Assembly (NCBI GenBank): GCA_903920145.1
Contig: CAIXKV010000065.1
Coordinates: 1 to 64,000 of the forward strand
Direction of reading: 5' to 3'
Source of the DNA: an uncultured Rhodospirillales bacterium
GTDB taxonomy: Bacteria; Pseudomonadota; Alphaproteobacteria; Azospirillales; Azospirillaceae
DNA: 64,000 bases
Both the position numbers and the translations under genes were made by a program. The notes beneath the pieces were generated by a model. That model had not been told where the DNA came from, did not search any database, and saw nothing but the letters and a program-made list of their open reading frames with translations. Shown here piece after piece: positions 19,796 through 29,425 of this stretch. How positions within the stretch are numbered: the stretch's first letter is position 1; each line of letters starts with the position of its first letter.

Positions 19796-19877
19796 GATGC
19801 CTACCCAAAAAACCTAATCCCCGCTATGGTCGAGGCGCCCGGCCATCCGGGCACCATAAGGCCAACGGCTGAATCTG

Positions 19878-20105
19878 ATGTCCGACACCGTGAGAATTGG
19901 CGACCGCTTTCGTCGCCCCGGCATTTTCCTGGAGATTTATCAGGTTATTGCCCTCCACGCCTATGACCGTCATCTGGTGCTCGCCGACCTGATTTTGGAA
20001 GGCATTGAACGGACCGAAAGCGTGGAAACCTTGGAAAACGACGTGATGACAATTCCGGTCTCGACGCTGTTAAACCCCAAACAGTGGCGCCCTGTCGGCG
20101 GATAG
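19878..20105 (+). CDS. Hypothetical protein, 75 residues
   Basis: Small soluble protein beginning MSDTVRIGDRFRRPG and ending in TLLNPKQWRPVGG. It has no membrane segment and no motif I recognise. The pattern of beta-strand-like segments (FLEIYQVIAL, HLVLADLIL, VMTIPVSTLL) suggests a compact beta-rich fold. Codon use matches the neighbours, which supports it being a gene. It is divergent from the GT-C-like gene and convergent with mrdA, whose stop lies 28 bases beyond. No clear ribosome site is visible. Confidence 0.55.
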   Translation: MSDTVRIGDRFRRPGIFLEIYQVIALHAYDRHLVLADLILEGIERTESVETLENDVMTIPVSTLLNPKQWRPVGG

Positions 20106-20106
20106 T

Positions 20107-20127
20107 CCCCCTCTACCAAAGGGGTGG
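20107..20127. terminator. Possible hairpin between convergent genes
   Basis: CCCCC, a nine-base loop, then GGGG lies in the 27 bases between the stop codons of the 75-residue protein and mrdA. It could act as a bidirectional terminator, but there is no T-run on either side, so the assignment is weak. Confidence 0.3.
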
Positions 20128-20132
20128 GGTTA

Positions 20133-22037
20133 TCATGTGGACTTGGGCCGCCCGACCTCTCCGGGACTGCCAGAGCCGGCCCCCGGACTGGCTCCAGCCT
20201 CGGCGTTGGGCGACGACCGGGCCGGATTGCGACGCTGGCACTCCTCCAGGATATCCCGAACAATCGGCGCCGCCACCGCAGAGCCGCCACCGCCATGCTC
20301 GACCACCGCCGCCACGGCGTAACGCGGCGCATCCACGGGCGCAAACCCGATAAACAGCGCATGATCGCGCTCTCGCCAGGGCAGATCCTCGTTTTTGATC
20401 ACCCCGGTCGACCGCTCGGCCATGCTGATCCGCCGAACCTGGGACGTTCCGGTCTTGCCGCCCATCTCAAAACCCGGCTCGGTGATCCGCGCTTTGTAGG
20501 CGGTGCCGTGAGGATGATTCACCACCAGATTCATCCCCTGAACAACCATGTCCAGATTGGCTTTATCGACCCCGATCTCCGGCCAAACCGTCTGTTCGGC
20601 CACCCCTTGCCGAATCTGTTTGACCAAGTGCGGCTTAACCGCATAGCCGCCATTCACTAAGCGGGCACACATCACCGCCAATTGCAACGGCGTGGTCAGA
20701 ACATATCCTTGTCCAATGGCGGCCACCAGCGTCTCCCCCTGCTGCCAGGGAACCCCGTATGTCGCCTGTTTCCACAGGCGGGACGGCACGAGGCCCGACC
20801 GCTCACCAGGGAGATCCAAGCCCAGCGTCTCTCCCAGACCAAAGCGGTGGCACATCTCGGCGATCCGATCGATGCTCATCCGGCGGGCTAGATCGTAGAA
20901 ATAAGTGTCACAGGATTGACGCAGGGCGTCACTCATATCCACGGTTCCGTGCCCGCCTCTTTTCCAACAATGGAAGCGGTGATCACCCAAATCCATGTAA
21001 CCGGGACACACGACCGTATGGTGGGCCCCAATCACACCCGACTCCAGCGCCGCCAAAGCGACCACTGTTTTGAGGGTTGATCCCGGAGAATAAAGGCTCC
21101 CGGTGGTTTTATTGGTCAGAGGAGCGTTTGGATTGGACAAAAGCTCTTCCCAAACCTCGGCATTAATCCCCGTGGAAAAACGGTTTGGATCGTAGCTGGG
21201 ATTCGAGGCCATCGTATAAATGCCGCCGGTATGGACATCCATAACCACGGCGCACGCGCTTTGTTCGTCAGCCAAACGTTTTTGGGTAAATTGTTGCAAG
21301 GCCAAATCCAGAGTCAAGGTGACTTCGTGCCCCGGTTGCCCCTCGTCCCGAGACAGCTCCCGGATCACCCGCCCCACCGCATTGACCTCCAACTGGCTGG
21401 TTCCGGCAACTCCTCGCAATTCCTTTTCCCAATATTTTTCGATACCCGTTTTGCCGATCCGAAATCCTGGCAACGACAACACCGGATCGCCCTGAACCTC
21501 CGACACCGCCACCGCACCGACATAGCCCAAGATATGGGCTGTGGCCTCGCCATAGGGATAATTGCGGATCTCGCCAACCTCGATGGAAACCCCCGGCAAA
21601 TCCGGCGTGTTGGTCTCGATCTGCGCCACCTGATCCCAACTGAGATTTTCTTTAACCGTCACCGGCACAAAACGGCGCTTGCGCTGCATTTCACGCAAAA
21701 TCCGCCGCCGATCGGTATCGGACAGCGGCACGATCTGAGTCAGAAGCGTTAATGTCCCTTCGATATCCCGAACCCGCTCCTGAACCAACACCACCCGGTA
21801 ATTTTGCTGATTGACCGCCAGCGCCACCCCCAGCCGGTCAACGATCAATCCCCGCGACGGCGCCACCAGCCGTAAACTGATCCGATTTTCGTCGGCCAGC
21901 ATCGTATAACGGGCAGATTCGACCACCTGAAGGTAGTATAAGCGGGCAACAAGAGTTGATAACAACCCAAGCTTGATACTGCCGAGAACCAACACGCGCC
22001 GAGTCAAAGTGCGGTAGCGGTCGGTATCACGGTTCAT
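20133..22037 (-). CDS. mrdA: Penicillin-binding protein 2 (peptidoglycan D,D-transpeptidase)
   Basis: Elongasome transpeptidase that cross-links lateral-wall peptidoglycan; 634 residues anchored by one N-terminal membrane helix (VLVLGSIKLGLLSTLVARLYYL). The dimerisation domain is followed by the transpeptidase with SPGSTLK (SxxK nucleophile), SCD in LRQSCDTYFYDL (the SxN-equivalent motif, as SxD in PBP2 proteins) and KTGTSQ. The start at 22037 follows a clear GGAGG; an in-frame ATG 21 bases upstream lacks one. It is the last gene of mreB-mreC-mreD-mrdA. The usual partner rodA does not follow; a convergent small gene does instead. Confidence 0.95.
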   Translation of the reverse strand: MNRDTDRYRTLTRRVLVLGSIKLGLLSTLVARLYYLQVVESARYTMLADENRISLRLVAPSRGLIVDRLGVALAVNQQNYRVVLVQERVRDIEGTLTLLTQIVPLSDTDRRRILREMQRKRRFVPVTVKENLSWDQVAQIETNTPDLPGVSIEVGEIRNYPYGEATAHILGYVGAVAVSEVQGDPVLSLPGFRIGKTGIEKYWEKELRGVAGTSQLEVNAVGRVIRELSRDEGQPGHEVTLTLDLALQQFTQKRLADEQSACAVVMDVHTGGIYTMASNPSYDPNRFSTGINAEVWEELLSNPNAPLTNKTTGSLYSPGSTLKTVVALAALESGVIGAHHTVVCPGYMDLGDHRFHCWKRGGHGTVDMSDALRQSCDTYFYDLARRMSIDRIAEMCHRFGLGETLGLDLPGERSGLVPSRLWKQATYGVPWQQGETLVAAIGQGYVLTTPLQLAVMCARLVNGGYAVKPHLVKQIRQGVAEQTVWPEIGVDKANLDMVVQGMNLVVNHPHGTAYKARITEPGFEMGGKTGTSQVRRISMAERSTGVIKNEDLPWRERDHALFIGFAPVDAPRYAVAAVVEHGGGGSAVAAPIVRDILEECQRRNPARSSPNAEAGASPGAGSGSPGEVGRPKST

Positions 22038-22085
22038 CGTGCCTCCGTTAAACGCCATCCACCTGTTCCTAAATACCCGTCGGGT

Positions 22086-22601
22086 TTACAGTTCTTTCAA
22101 AAACGCTCGGTGAACACGAATGAACAACCAAGCGAAGATCGGAAACAAAGCCAGCGTCAGGGCGGCCTGACACAAGGCGGCTTCCAGCGGCATCACCGTC
22201 AGCGCCAGCATGGAAAAGGCCAACCACTGCACCAACGCAGCGCCAAACACGATAAAGGCAAAGCCAACCCACAACAAAACAAAGGAATTGGCCAAAAAGA
22301 AGCTCCGCTGGGACACCACCACCCAGTGACACAACACCAGCACCAGCGCGGTCATACCCAACGGCGCCCCCGTCAACATATCCTGCAGCAATCCGATTGC
22401 GAAGGCTACGCTGGGGCGAATGAGGTCAGGACGATGAATCGCCCAGTAATAGACCGACATCAAGGCCAACGCCGGCGCCACGGTTTCATAACCGGGCAGA
22501 TACAACGGCACCATCGCCAACAGCAGCAACATCACCGTCACCGCCAGCGGTGCCAAGCTGCGCCCCGCCTGATCAAGTCTGTGCCAAACACTGACCGTCA
22601 T
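22086..22601 (-). CDS. mreD: Rod shape-determining protein MreD
   Basis: Integral membrane protein of 171 residues with about five hydrophobic helices and no large soluble domain, matching the MreD family in size and in the segment LMSVYYWAIHRPDLIRPSVAFAIG. It bridges MreC and the cytoplasmic MreB/RodA-PBP2 elongation machinery. It lies ten bases downstream of mreC and 48 bases upstream of mrdA on the same strand, so it is almost certainly co-transcribed. Confidence 0.93.
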   Translation of the reverse strand: MTVSVWHRLDQAGRSLAPLAVTVMLLLLAMVPLYLPGYETVAPALALMSVYYWAIHRPDLIRPSVAFAIGLLQDMLTGAPLGMTALVLVLCHWVVVSQRSFFLANSFVLLWVGFAFIVFGAALVQWLAFSMLALTVMPLEAALCQAALTLALFPIFAWLFIRVHRAFLKEL

Positions 22602-22611
22602 CGGGCGACCG

Positions 22612-23487
22612 TTATCTCACGCCAGAGAGCCCCGTCTCCCCGACCAGCCCTCCAGGCAAGCCGAAGTCCACCAACTCCACATGCTCCAATTTGCCCAAAT
22701 CCACCATCGTCTTGACCTTGATCACCCGATCTTCGACCGCCGCCACGACTCCGATCGGCAAACCGACCGGAAACAGCCCGCCCTCACCAGACGTCACCAC
22801 CCGATCTCCGACCGATACCGAGGCTTCAGGCGGCAAATACAGCAGCCGGGGCTCGTCCGAATTGTCGCCAGCCAGAACCGCCCGCTGCCGGGTGCTATTG
22901 TCCAACAGCACCGGCACCCGCGCATTAATATCGGTAATCAACAGAACCCGCGCCGTCCATTCGCCGACTTCGACCACCCGCCCGATCATCCCCGCTCCGG
23001 CAATCGCCGCCTGCCCTCGACGAACCCCATCCCGGCGCCCGGCAGTCACCAGCACATCGCGCAGAAACGGCCCGCCCGGCGCCGCAATCAGGCGAGCCGA
23101 AATAAACGCGGCGCCCGGCTCCGGCTTGTAGTGCAACAGCGAGCGCAGGCTATTGTTCTCGGCCTCCATCCGTAGCGCCACCTGCTTCCACTGCAGCAGG
23201 CGAGCATTTTCCAACCTCAGTTCGCTGTTTTCACGATGGATTTCGCTGATCTCGACCACCGTCTCAACCGCTCGTGCCGCCGTGGCCGCCGGTCGGGAAA
23301 TGGCGTCGAGAATGGGCACGAAGGCGTCGGTGACATGAGACCGGGCCTCTTCAACCAGCGACGGATCAATTTTGCCCAGCATCATCAAAGCGATCGATGC
23401 CGTGACCAACAACAAAAACGAAAACCGCTGAACCAGCGCCCTTAACGCCGTCAGCCGGGTCATCGGTCTTGCGGTGCGTGGTTTCAC
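22612..23487 (-). CDS. mreC: Rod shape-determining protein MreC
   Basis: Periplasmic scaffold of the elongasome, 291 residues: a short basic N-terminus, one membrane helix (LLLVTASIALMMLG), a coiled-coil (EISEIHRENSELRLENARLLQWK, about 80-105) and two beta-barrel-like domains with the conserved GRVVEVGEWTARVLLITD segment. The frame starts with GTG at 23487; an ATG at 23463 would give a 283-residue form. I prefer GTG because the MKPRT-type N-terminus is usual in related proteins. It follows mreB by about 115 bases. Confidence 0.92.
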   Translation of the reverse strand: MKPRTARPMTRLTALRALVQRFSFLLLVTASIALMMLGKIDPSLVEEARSHVTDAFVPILDAISRPAATAARAVETVVEISEIHRENSELRLENARLLQWKQVALRMEAENNSLRSLLHYKPEPGAAFISARLIAAPGGPFLRDVLVTAGRRDGVRRGQAAIAGAGMIGRVVEVGEWTARVLLITDINARVPVLLDNSTRQRAVLAGDNSDEPRLLYLPPEASVSVGDRVVTSGEGGLFPVGLPIGVVAAVEDRVIKVKTMVDLGKLEHVELVDFGLPGGLVGETGLSGVR

Positions 23488-23601
23488 GATAATATTCCAT
23501 AATTATCGTTCAAGGCCAGCCGCGCTGAATACCTGTATCGATGCCCCAACCGCGCCTTGATTCGGGCGCGATTTCAAAAACACAGGCGGCAGGATACAAG
23601 A

Positions 23602-24678
<1,077 letters not shown>

Positions 24679-24689
24679 TCAGGGACCGG

Positions 24690-24714
24690 CGGGTGCGAAC
24701 CGTCGTCGCACCCG
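24690..24714 (-). terminator. Strong inverted repeat between leuA and mreB
   Basis: A perfect nine-base stem, CGGGTGCGA/TCGCACCCG, with a seven-base loop sits in the 110 bases between the leuA stop and the mreB start. There is no T-run after it on the minus strand, so it may be a terminator lacking a U-tract, an RNA-stability hairpin or a protein site. Confidence 0.45.
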
Positions 24715-24752
24715 GCCTCCCCCCCGTTCCATAGAGCAACAGCCAGGGCCAC

Positions 24753-26357
24753 TCAAGCACAGAGTGGCGACGGCGCGGTTCGTTGACGTTTGACCAGCAG
24801 CTTGTTCAGAGCATGGACGTAAGCCCGGCAGGACGCCACCAGGGTATCGCTGTCGGCACCGCGCCCAACCACGCCGCGATCCTCGTCCTCCAGACGCACC
24901 GTGACCTCGGCCTGGGCATCGGTCCCCGCTGTCACGGCGTGAACCTGATACAGCTCAAGCCCGGCCTCATGAGGATACAGCGCCTTGATTGCATTGAAAA
25001 TTGCATCCACCGGACCGTTACCACCAGCCGAGGTTTCCCGCCTCTCGCCGTCGACCACCAGCACCAGATCCGCCTGCTGAGGCCGCTTGGAGCCGGCCAG
25101 CACCTCCAGCGAAATGAACTGAATCCGGTCTTCGGAATGACCAATCTGGTCGTCCACCAACGCCACCAGATCTTCGTCGAAAATCTCTTTCTTCTTGTCG
25201 GCCAATTCCTTGAATCGCCTGAATGTTTCATCGATTCCGGCGTCATCCAGGACATACCCCAAATCCTTCAGCCGAGTCCGGAAGGCGTTGCGGCCAGAAT
25301 GCTTGCCAAGCACCAACCCGCCCTTGTCGGCGGCGGCGCGGACCAGCCCTACCGATTCTGGGGTCATGATCTCGTAGGTTCCGGCATGCTTCAGCATGCC
25401 ATCCTGATGAATGCCCGATTCGTGGGCAAACGCATTGGCGCCGACGATGGCCTTGTTGGGCTGCACCACAAAGCCCGTAATGACCGACACCAACCGCGAC
25501 GCTTTGGTGATGGTCTCGGTATGAATACCCGTGGTGTAGGGCAATCGATCATGGCGGGTCCGCAGCGCCATCACCAGCTCCTCCAGAGCGGCATTGCCTG
25601 CCCGTTCGCCCAAGCCATTGATGGTGCATTCGACCTGACGGGCGCCGTGGCTGACCCCAGCCAGAGAATTCGCCACCGCTAAACCCAAGTCATTGTGACA
25701 ATGGACCGATAACACCGCTCGGTCGATATTGGGCACTCGGTTGCGCAGCATGGAAAACAGCGCGCCGTATTCTTCAGGCACGCCATATCCGACCGTATCG
25801 GGAATGTTGATGGTGGTTGCGCCGGCGGCAATCGCCGCTTCTACACAGCGGCACAGGAAATCATGCTCGGTACGCGAGCCATCTTCGGCGCTCCACTCCA
25901 CATCTTCGACCAGAGATCGGGCGTAACGCACGCTTTCAGTGATGGCCTCCAAGACCTGCTCGGGGGGCATCTGAAGCTTATACTTCATATGCAGCGGGCT
26001 GGTTGAAATGAAGGTATGAATACGCTTACGAACGGCACCGGCCAGGGCTTCGGCGCAACGATCGATATCCCGACGTTGGGCGCGGGCTAGTCCTGCCACC
26101 GTGGTCCGTTGTAGCAACCGACTGATGGCGGACACGGCTTCGAAGTCGCCATTCGAAGCGATGGGAAAGCCGGCTTCGATCACATCGACGCCCAGCTCCT
26201 CAAGGACTCGAGCGACTCGGAGTTTCTCCTCGAGATTCATCGAAGCCCCTGGCGATTGCTCACCGTCGCGGAGCGTGGTGTCAAAGATGACGATACGCTG
26301 ATCGGCGGGCTCGCCAACGGCAACCGCCGGGGCGCAGGTCGCGGAAACGATGGTCAT
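24753..26357 (-). CDS. leuA: 2-isopropylmalate synthase
   Basis: First committed enzyme of leucine synthesis, condensing acetyl-CoA with 2-oxoisovalerate; 534 residues. The HMGL-like TIM barrel starts with [18 protein letters not shown] (from 25), carries the metal-binding [15 protein letters not shown] and the [13 protein letters not shown] segment, and is followed by the C-terminal LeuA dimer (leucine-feedback) domain. The ATG at 26357 was chosen because AAGGA precedes it by eight bases; the frame runs 52 codons further upstream without conserved sequence. I looked for a leucine-rich leader peptide upstream and did not find one. It is the only leucine gene in the window. Confidence 0.95.
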   Translation of the reverse strand: MTIVSATCAPAVAVGEPADQRIVIFDTTLRDGEQSPGASMNLEEKLRVARVLEELGVDVIEAGFPIASNGDFEAVSAISRLLQRTTVAGLARAQRRDIDRCAEALAGAVRKRIHTFISTSPLHMKYKLQMPPEQVLEAITESVRYARSLVEDVEWSAEDGSRTEHDFLCRCVEAAIAAGATTINIPDTVGYGVPEEYGALFSMLRNRVPNIDRAVLSVHCHNDLGLAVANSLAGVSHGARQVECTINGLGERAGNAALEELVMALRTRHDRLPYTTGIHTETITKASRLVSVITGFVVQPNKAIVGANAFAHESGIHQDGMLKHAGTYEIMTPESVGLVRAAADKGGLVLGKHSGRNAFRTRLKDLGYVLDDAGIDETFRRFKELADKKKEIFDEDLVALVDDQIGHSEDRIQFISLEVLAGSKRPQQADLVLVVDGERRETSAGGNGPVDAIFNAIKALYPHEAGLELYQVHAVTAGTDAQAEVTVRLEDEDRGVVGRGADSDTLVASCRAYVHALNKLLVKRQRTAPSPLCA

Positions 26358-26587
26358 AACGGAAATCCTTACAGGGGTTGCTCTCGGTACCTGGGAGTGG
26401 CCCTTTCTCGCAAGAAAATTTGGGGCTTGGCTGCAACGCGCTCGAGTCGCCCCCCCAAAAAACCACCGGATCCCAGACACCATCGAGCCTTGATGGTTCT
26501 TTACGTGACCCACCCTGTCATAAACTGCTAATCTCCGCGCAGGCCGGAGGCGCCAAGCGTGTAGGTGGATACGAGGAAAGCAGAGTC

Positions 26588-27097
26588 ATGAGCGCATCGG
26601 CAAGCCTCAAGCCTCAGAAGGTTGGAAAAGCCGAGCTGAAGGCCAATATCACCGACCTCAAGGCCGAGTTAAAAGCCGAAAAGATCGAGCTGAAGGCCGA
26701 CTTCGCCCATGTCAAAACGGAACTTGAAGCCAGTATTGCTGACATAAAAGCCGAGCTAAAGACTGATATTATTGAAACTAAAGCTGAATTAATAACCAAT
26801 ATCACCACCCTTGGAACCAAATTAAAAGCCGACGTCAACGAAATTAGAACTGAAATAAAAATCGATGCCGATAACCTTAAAATTAAAACAATGACTAACA
26901 TTGACGAAGTTATGGCTGATTTAAAGACCAACATCACCCACCTTAAAACCGAATTAAAGGCCGAGATCGCCGAAACTAGAGCTGATATTTTATCTTCTAA
27001 AGTCTATTTATTAAAAGTTATTATCTTGGCGACAGCCGTTAATGCTACCGTTGTGCTTGGCGGCTTATTTGGCCTTATCAAGTTCCTGGGACACTGA
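26588..27097 (+). CDS. Membrane-anchored hendecad-repeat coiled-coil protein
   Basis: A 169-residue protein built almost wholly from consecutive 11-residue units: AELKANITDLK, AELKAEKIELK, ADFAHVKTELE, a 7-residue ASIADIK interruption, then AELKTDIIETK, AELITNITTLG, TKLKADVNEIR, TEIKIDADNLK, IKTMTNIDEVM, ADLKTNITHLK and TELKAEIAETR. One C-terminal membrane helix follows (VIILATAVNATVVLGGLFGLI) with a short GH tail. An 11-residue period predicts a slightly right-handed coiled coil, with the rod in the cytoplasm if the protein is tail-anchored. The DNA is much richer in A/T than its neighbours, especially 26740-27020. AGGAAAG lies seven bases before the ATG. The function is unknown. Confidence 0.75.
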   Translation: MSASASLKPQKVGKAELKANITDLKAELKAEKIELKADFAHVKTELEASIADIKAELKTDIIETKAELITNITTLGTKLKADVNEIRTEIKIDADNLKIKTMTNIDEVMADLKTNITHLKTELKAEIAETRADILSSKVYLLKVIILATAVNATVVLGGLFGLIKFLGH

Positions 27098-27132
27098 GCC
27101 GAGGTGAAATCGGCGCCAACAGACCAAAACTG

Positions 27133-27158
27133 AAACCGAAAAATGCGATCGGGTTTTT
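27133..27158 (+). terminator. Possible intrinsic terminator after the coiled-coil gene
   Basis: AAACCGA, a nine-base loop, then TCGGGTTTTT forms a short stem followed by five T residues 36 bases after the coiled-coil gene stop and before ribE. The stem is short and slightly mismatched, so the call is tentative. Confidence 0.38.
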
Positions 27159-27201
27159 GGGCGACTTGGCCCAACCCGCTCCAAGCTGCTAAGGTGCCAG
27201 C

Positions 27202-27789
27202 ATGTTTACTGGAATCATCACACATATCGGCGAGGTTTCCGCCATCGAGCGTGGACCCGACATCCGATTCATCATCGCCAGCGGCCTTGACACCGCTGAG
27301 GTGCCGCTGGGCGCGTCGATTGCCTGTAATGGCGTCTGCCTGACCGTGGTCGACCGCGACTTCGGCTGGTTTGCCGTCGAAGCTTCCAAGGAGACCCTTG
27401 ATCGGACCACGCTGTGCGCGTGGACCGAGGGAACGCCGGTCAACTTGGAACGATCCTTGCGGCTTGGCGATGAATTGGGCGGCCACTTGGTGTTCGGCCA
27501 TGTGGACGGGGTCGCCGAAGTGATCGAAATCACGCCCGTAGGCGGCAGCCTGCGGTTTGACTTCGAAGCTCCGCCCGAATTCGCCCGCTTTATCGCGGTC
27601 AAAGGCAGTGTGGCCCTTGACGGCGTGTCCCTGACGGTCAATGAAGTGGCTGGCCGTCGTTTTGCCATCAACATCATCCCCCATACTCAGCAATGCACCA
27701 CATTCGGCTCCATGACTCCGGGACGGGCGATCAATCTCGAAGTGGACATGCTGGCGCGCTATGTCGCGCGCCTGACCGAGGCAGCATGA
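27202..27789 (+). CDS. ribE: Riboflavin synthase alpha chain
   Basis: Converts two 6,7-dimethyl-8-ribityllumazine molecules to riboflavin plus the pyrimidinedione; 195 residues. It shows the internal duplication of two lumazine-binding barrels. The first starts MFTGIITHIGEV and contains IACNGVCLTVV; the second contains VALDGVSLTVNEV and INIIPHTQQCTTFG. It opens a ribE-ribBA-ribH-nusB operon, and its stop overlaps ribBA by ATGA. The deaminase/reductase gene ribD, often just upstream in alphaproteobacteria, is not here. No FMN riboswitch signature is visible in the 100 bases before it. Confidence 0.95.
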   Translation: MFTGIITHIGEVSAIERGPDIRFIIASGLDTAEVPLGASIACNGVCLTVVDRDFGWFAVEASKETLDRTTLCAWTEGTPVNLERSLRLGDELGGHLVFGHVDGVAEVIEITPVGGSLRFDFEAPPEFARFIAVKGSVALDGVSLTVNEVAGRRFAINIIPHTQQCTTFGSMTPGRAINLEVDMLARYVARLTEAA

Positions 27790-28958
27790 CGCCGTATCTC
27801 GCCGCCGCTCTGTCTTCAACCGAGGAAATCATCGAAGAGGCCCGACAGGGCCGTATGGTGATTTTGGTTGATGACGAGGACCGGGAAAACGAAGGCGATC
27901 TGTTCATCCCCGGTGACGCTGCATCCGCAGAAGCGGTCAATTTCATGGTCCGCTTTGGGCGCGGCCTCGTGTGCCTGGCCTTGCCCCGAGAGCGCGTGGA
28001 CCAGTTGCACCTGCCGCTGATGACTCGGCACAACCAAACCCGCCACCAAACCGCCTTTACCACCTCCATTGAGGCTCGAGTCGGTGTCTCCACCGGCATT
28101 TCCGCTGCCGACCGCGCCCGAACCATCCAGGTTGCCATTGATCCCACCGCCGGTGCCCATGATCTGGTCAGTCCCGGCCATGTGTTCCCCCTGGTGGCAC
28201 GAGAGGGGGGGGTGTTGGTGCGAGCCGGTCATACCGAAGCGGCGGTCGACATCGCCCGCATGGCCGGACGGTCCCCTGCTGGCGTGATCTGCGAAATTCT
28301 TAACGAAGACGGCACCATGGCGCGGTTGCCGGATCTGGTTCCCTTTGCCCAATATCACGGGCTGAAAATCGGCACCATTGCCGACTTGATCAGTTATCGC
28401 CGACGCACCGAAACCCTGATTAAACGGACCCTCGACACCGAGATCGTCAGTCGCTACGGCGGGCGCTTTCGGTTGGTCACCTACCTCAACACCGTCTCGG
28501 GAATTGAGCATGCGGCGCTGATCCGTGGCGATGTGGGCGACGGGGCTCCGGTTCTGGTGCGGATGCACGCCCACGACCCGCTCGACGACGTCATCGCCGA
28601 ACAAAGCGCCGGACGCGACGCCAATCTTCAAGCCGCCATGGCCATGATCGCCGAAGCCAACCGAGGTGTGGTGGTGATGTTGTGCGATCCGCCCGAAAAA
28701 CCCCTGGCCGAACGGCTGCAAGCACGGCTGTCGGGAACCGCACCGCCGGGGGCCGAATTGCGCGATTATGGCGTCGGGGCTCAAATACTCCTGGACCTGG
28801 GGGTTCGGCATATGATCCTGCTGTCCAATCATCGCCGGACCATCATCGGACTCGACGGCTATGGCCTGACGGTGGTCGGTCATCGCCCGATCGCGGTCAA
28901 TGAGGCATTGTCCGGAGCCCATAAAACCACTATCGGGGAAACCGCCGTCGATGGCTGA
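27786..28958 (+). CDS. ribBA: 3,4-dihydroxy-2-butanone-4-phosphate synthase with degenerate GTP cyclohydrolase II-like domain
   Basis: 390-residue fusion. The N-terminal half (about 10-210) is DHBP synthase, with VDDEDRENEGDLFIP, the MVRFGRGLVCLAL strand, TRHNQTRHQTAFTTSIEA, and GHTEAAVDIARMAG. It turns ribulose 5-phosphate into the four-carbon lumazine precursor. The C-terminal half resembles RibA, but the Zn-binding cysteine cluster normally seen as C-x10-C-x-C after the GDV segment is missing; only one cysteine (VVVMLCDPP) is present. The second domain is therefore probably not a working GTP cyclohydrolase, as known for several alphaproteobacterial RibBA proteins. It overlaps ribE (ATGA) and ribH (8 bases). 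Confidence 0.9.
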   Translation: MTPYLAAALSSTEEIIEEARQGRMVILVDDEDRENEGDLFIPGDAASAEAVNFMVRFGRGLVCLALPRERVDQLHLPLMTRHNQTRHQTAFTTSIEARVGVSTGISAADRARTIQVAIDPTAGAHDLVSPGHVFPLVAREGGVLVRAGHTEAAVDIARMAGRSPAGVICEILNEDGTMARLPDLVPFAQYHGLKIGTIADLISYRRRTETLIKRTLDTEIVSRYGGRFRLVTYLNTVSGIEHAALIRGDVGDGAPVLVRMHAHDPLDDVIAEQSAGRDANLQAAMAMIAEANRGVVVMLCDPPEKPLAERLQARLSGTAPPGAELRDYGVGAQILLDLGVRHMILLSNHRRTIIGLDGYGLTVVGHRPIAVNEALSGAHKTTIGETAVDG

Positions 28959-29415
28959 CACACCCACGCTGCTGATCGTCGAAGCCCGCTTCTACGAAGA
29001 TATCGCCGACGAACTGGTTCGTGGCGCGGTGGCCGAAATCAACCAGGCCGGCGCCACCTACGAGCGCCTGTCGGTGCCCGGCGCCTTCGAAATTCCGGCG
29101 GCGATTCGCTATGCCGTGACCGCGATGGATCATTATTCCGGTCGTCGTCGGTTTGACGGATATGTCGCCCTTGGCTGCGTAATCCGGGGTGAAACAACCC
29201 ACTATGATTACGTCTGTGCCGAAAGCGCGCGGGGCCTTCAGGATTTGGCCTTAACTCATACCTTGGCCATCGGCTACGGCATTCTCACCGTTGAAAACCG
29301 AGAGCAGGCTTGGGCACGGGCCTCGGTCAAGCACAAGAACAAGGGCGGCGGTGCGGCCCGCGCGTGCTTGGACATGATCGAATTGAAGCGCCACTTCCGG
29401 CTTTATCCCCGATAA
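28951..29415 (+). CDS. ribH: 6,7-dimethyl-8-ribityllumazine synthase
   Basis: Penultimate riboflavin enzyme, 154 residues, normally an icosahedral or pentameric assembly. Family landmarks in order: LLIVEARFYEDIADELVRGA, VPGAFEIPAAI, YVALGCVIRGETTHYDYVC and the IGYGILTVENREQAWAR strand. The catalytic histidine of the GETTHYDYV segment is present. The start at 28951 lies inside the end of ribBA (8-base overlap), which indicates coupled translation; an in-frame extension to 28900 is not needed. Confidence 0.95.
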   Translation: MADTPTLLIVEARFYEDIADELVRGAVAEINQAGATYERLSVPGAFEIPAAIRYAVTAMDHYSGRRRFDGYVALGCVIRGETTHYDYVCAESARGLQDLALTHTLAIGYGILTVENREQAWARASVKHKNKGGGAARACLDMIELKRHFRLYPR

Positions 29416-29425
29416 TCGGACCCCC

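Noticed and set aside
20133-22037. PBP2 active-site loss because the SxN motif reads SCD
   Set aside because: SxD is the usual form of this motif in the PBP2 family, and SxxK and KTG are intact.
26358-26560. Leucine attenuator or leader peptide before leuA
   Set aside because: The open frames upstream have no leucine codon cluster and no clear terminator/antiterminator pair.
27098-27201. FMN riboswitch before ribE
   Set aside because: The short gap has only a weak hairpin; the conserved RFN-element sequence is not present.
27816-28967. Minus-strand frame of 383 codons opposite ribBA
   Set aside because: Antisense to a recognised enzyme; no family motif or ribosome site.
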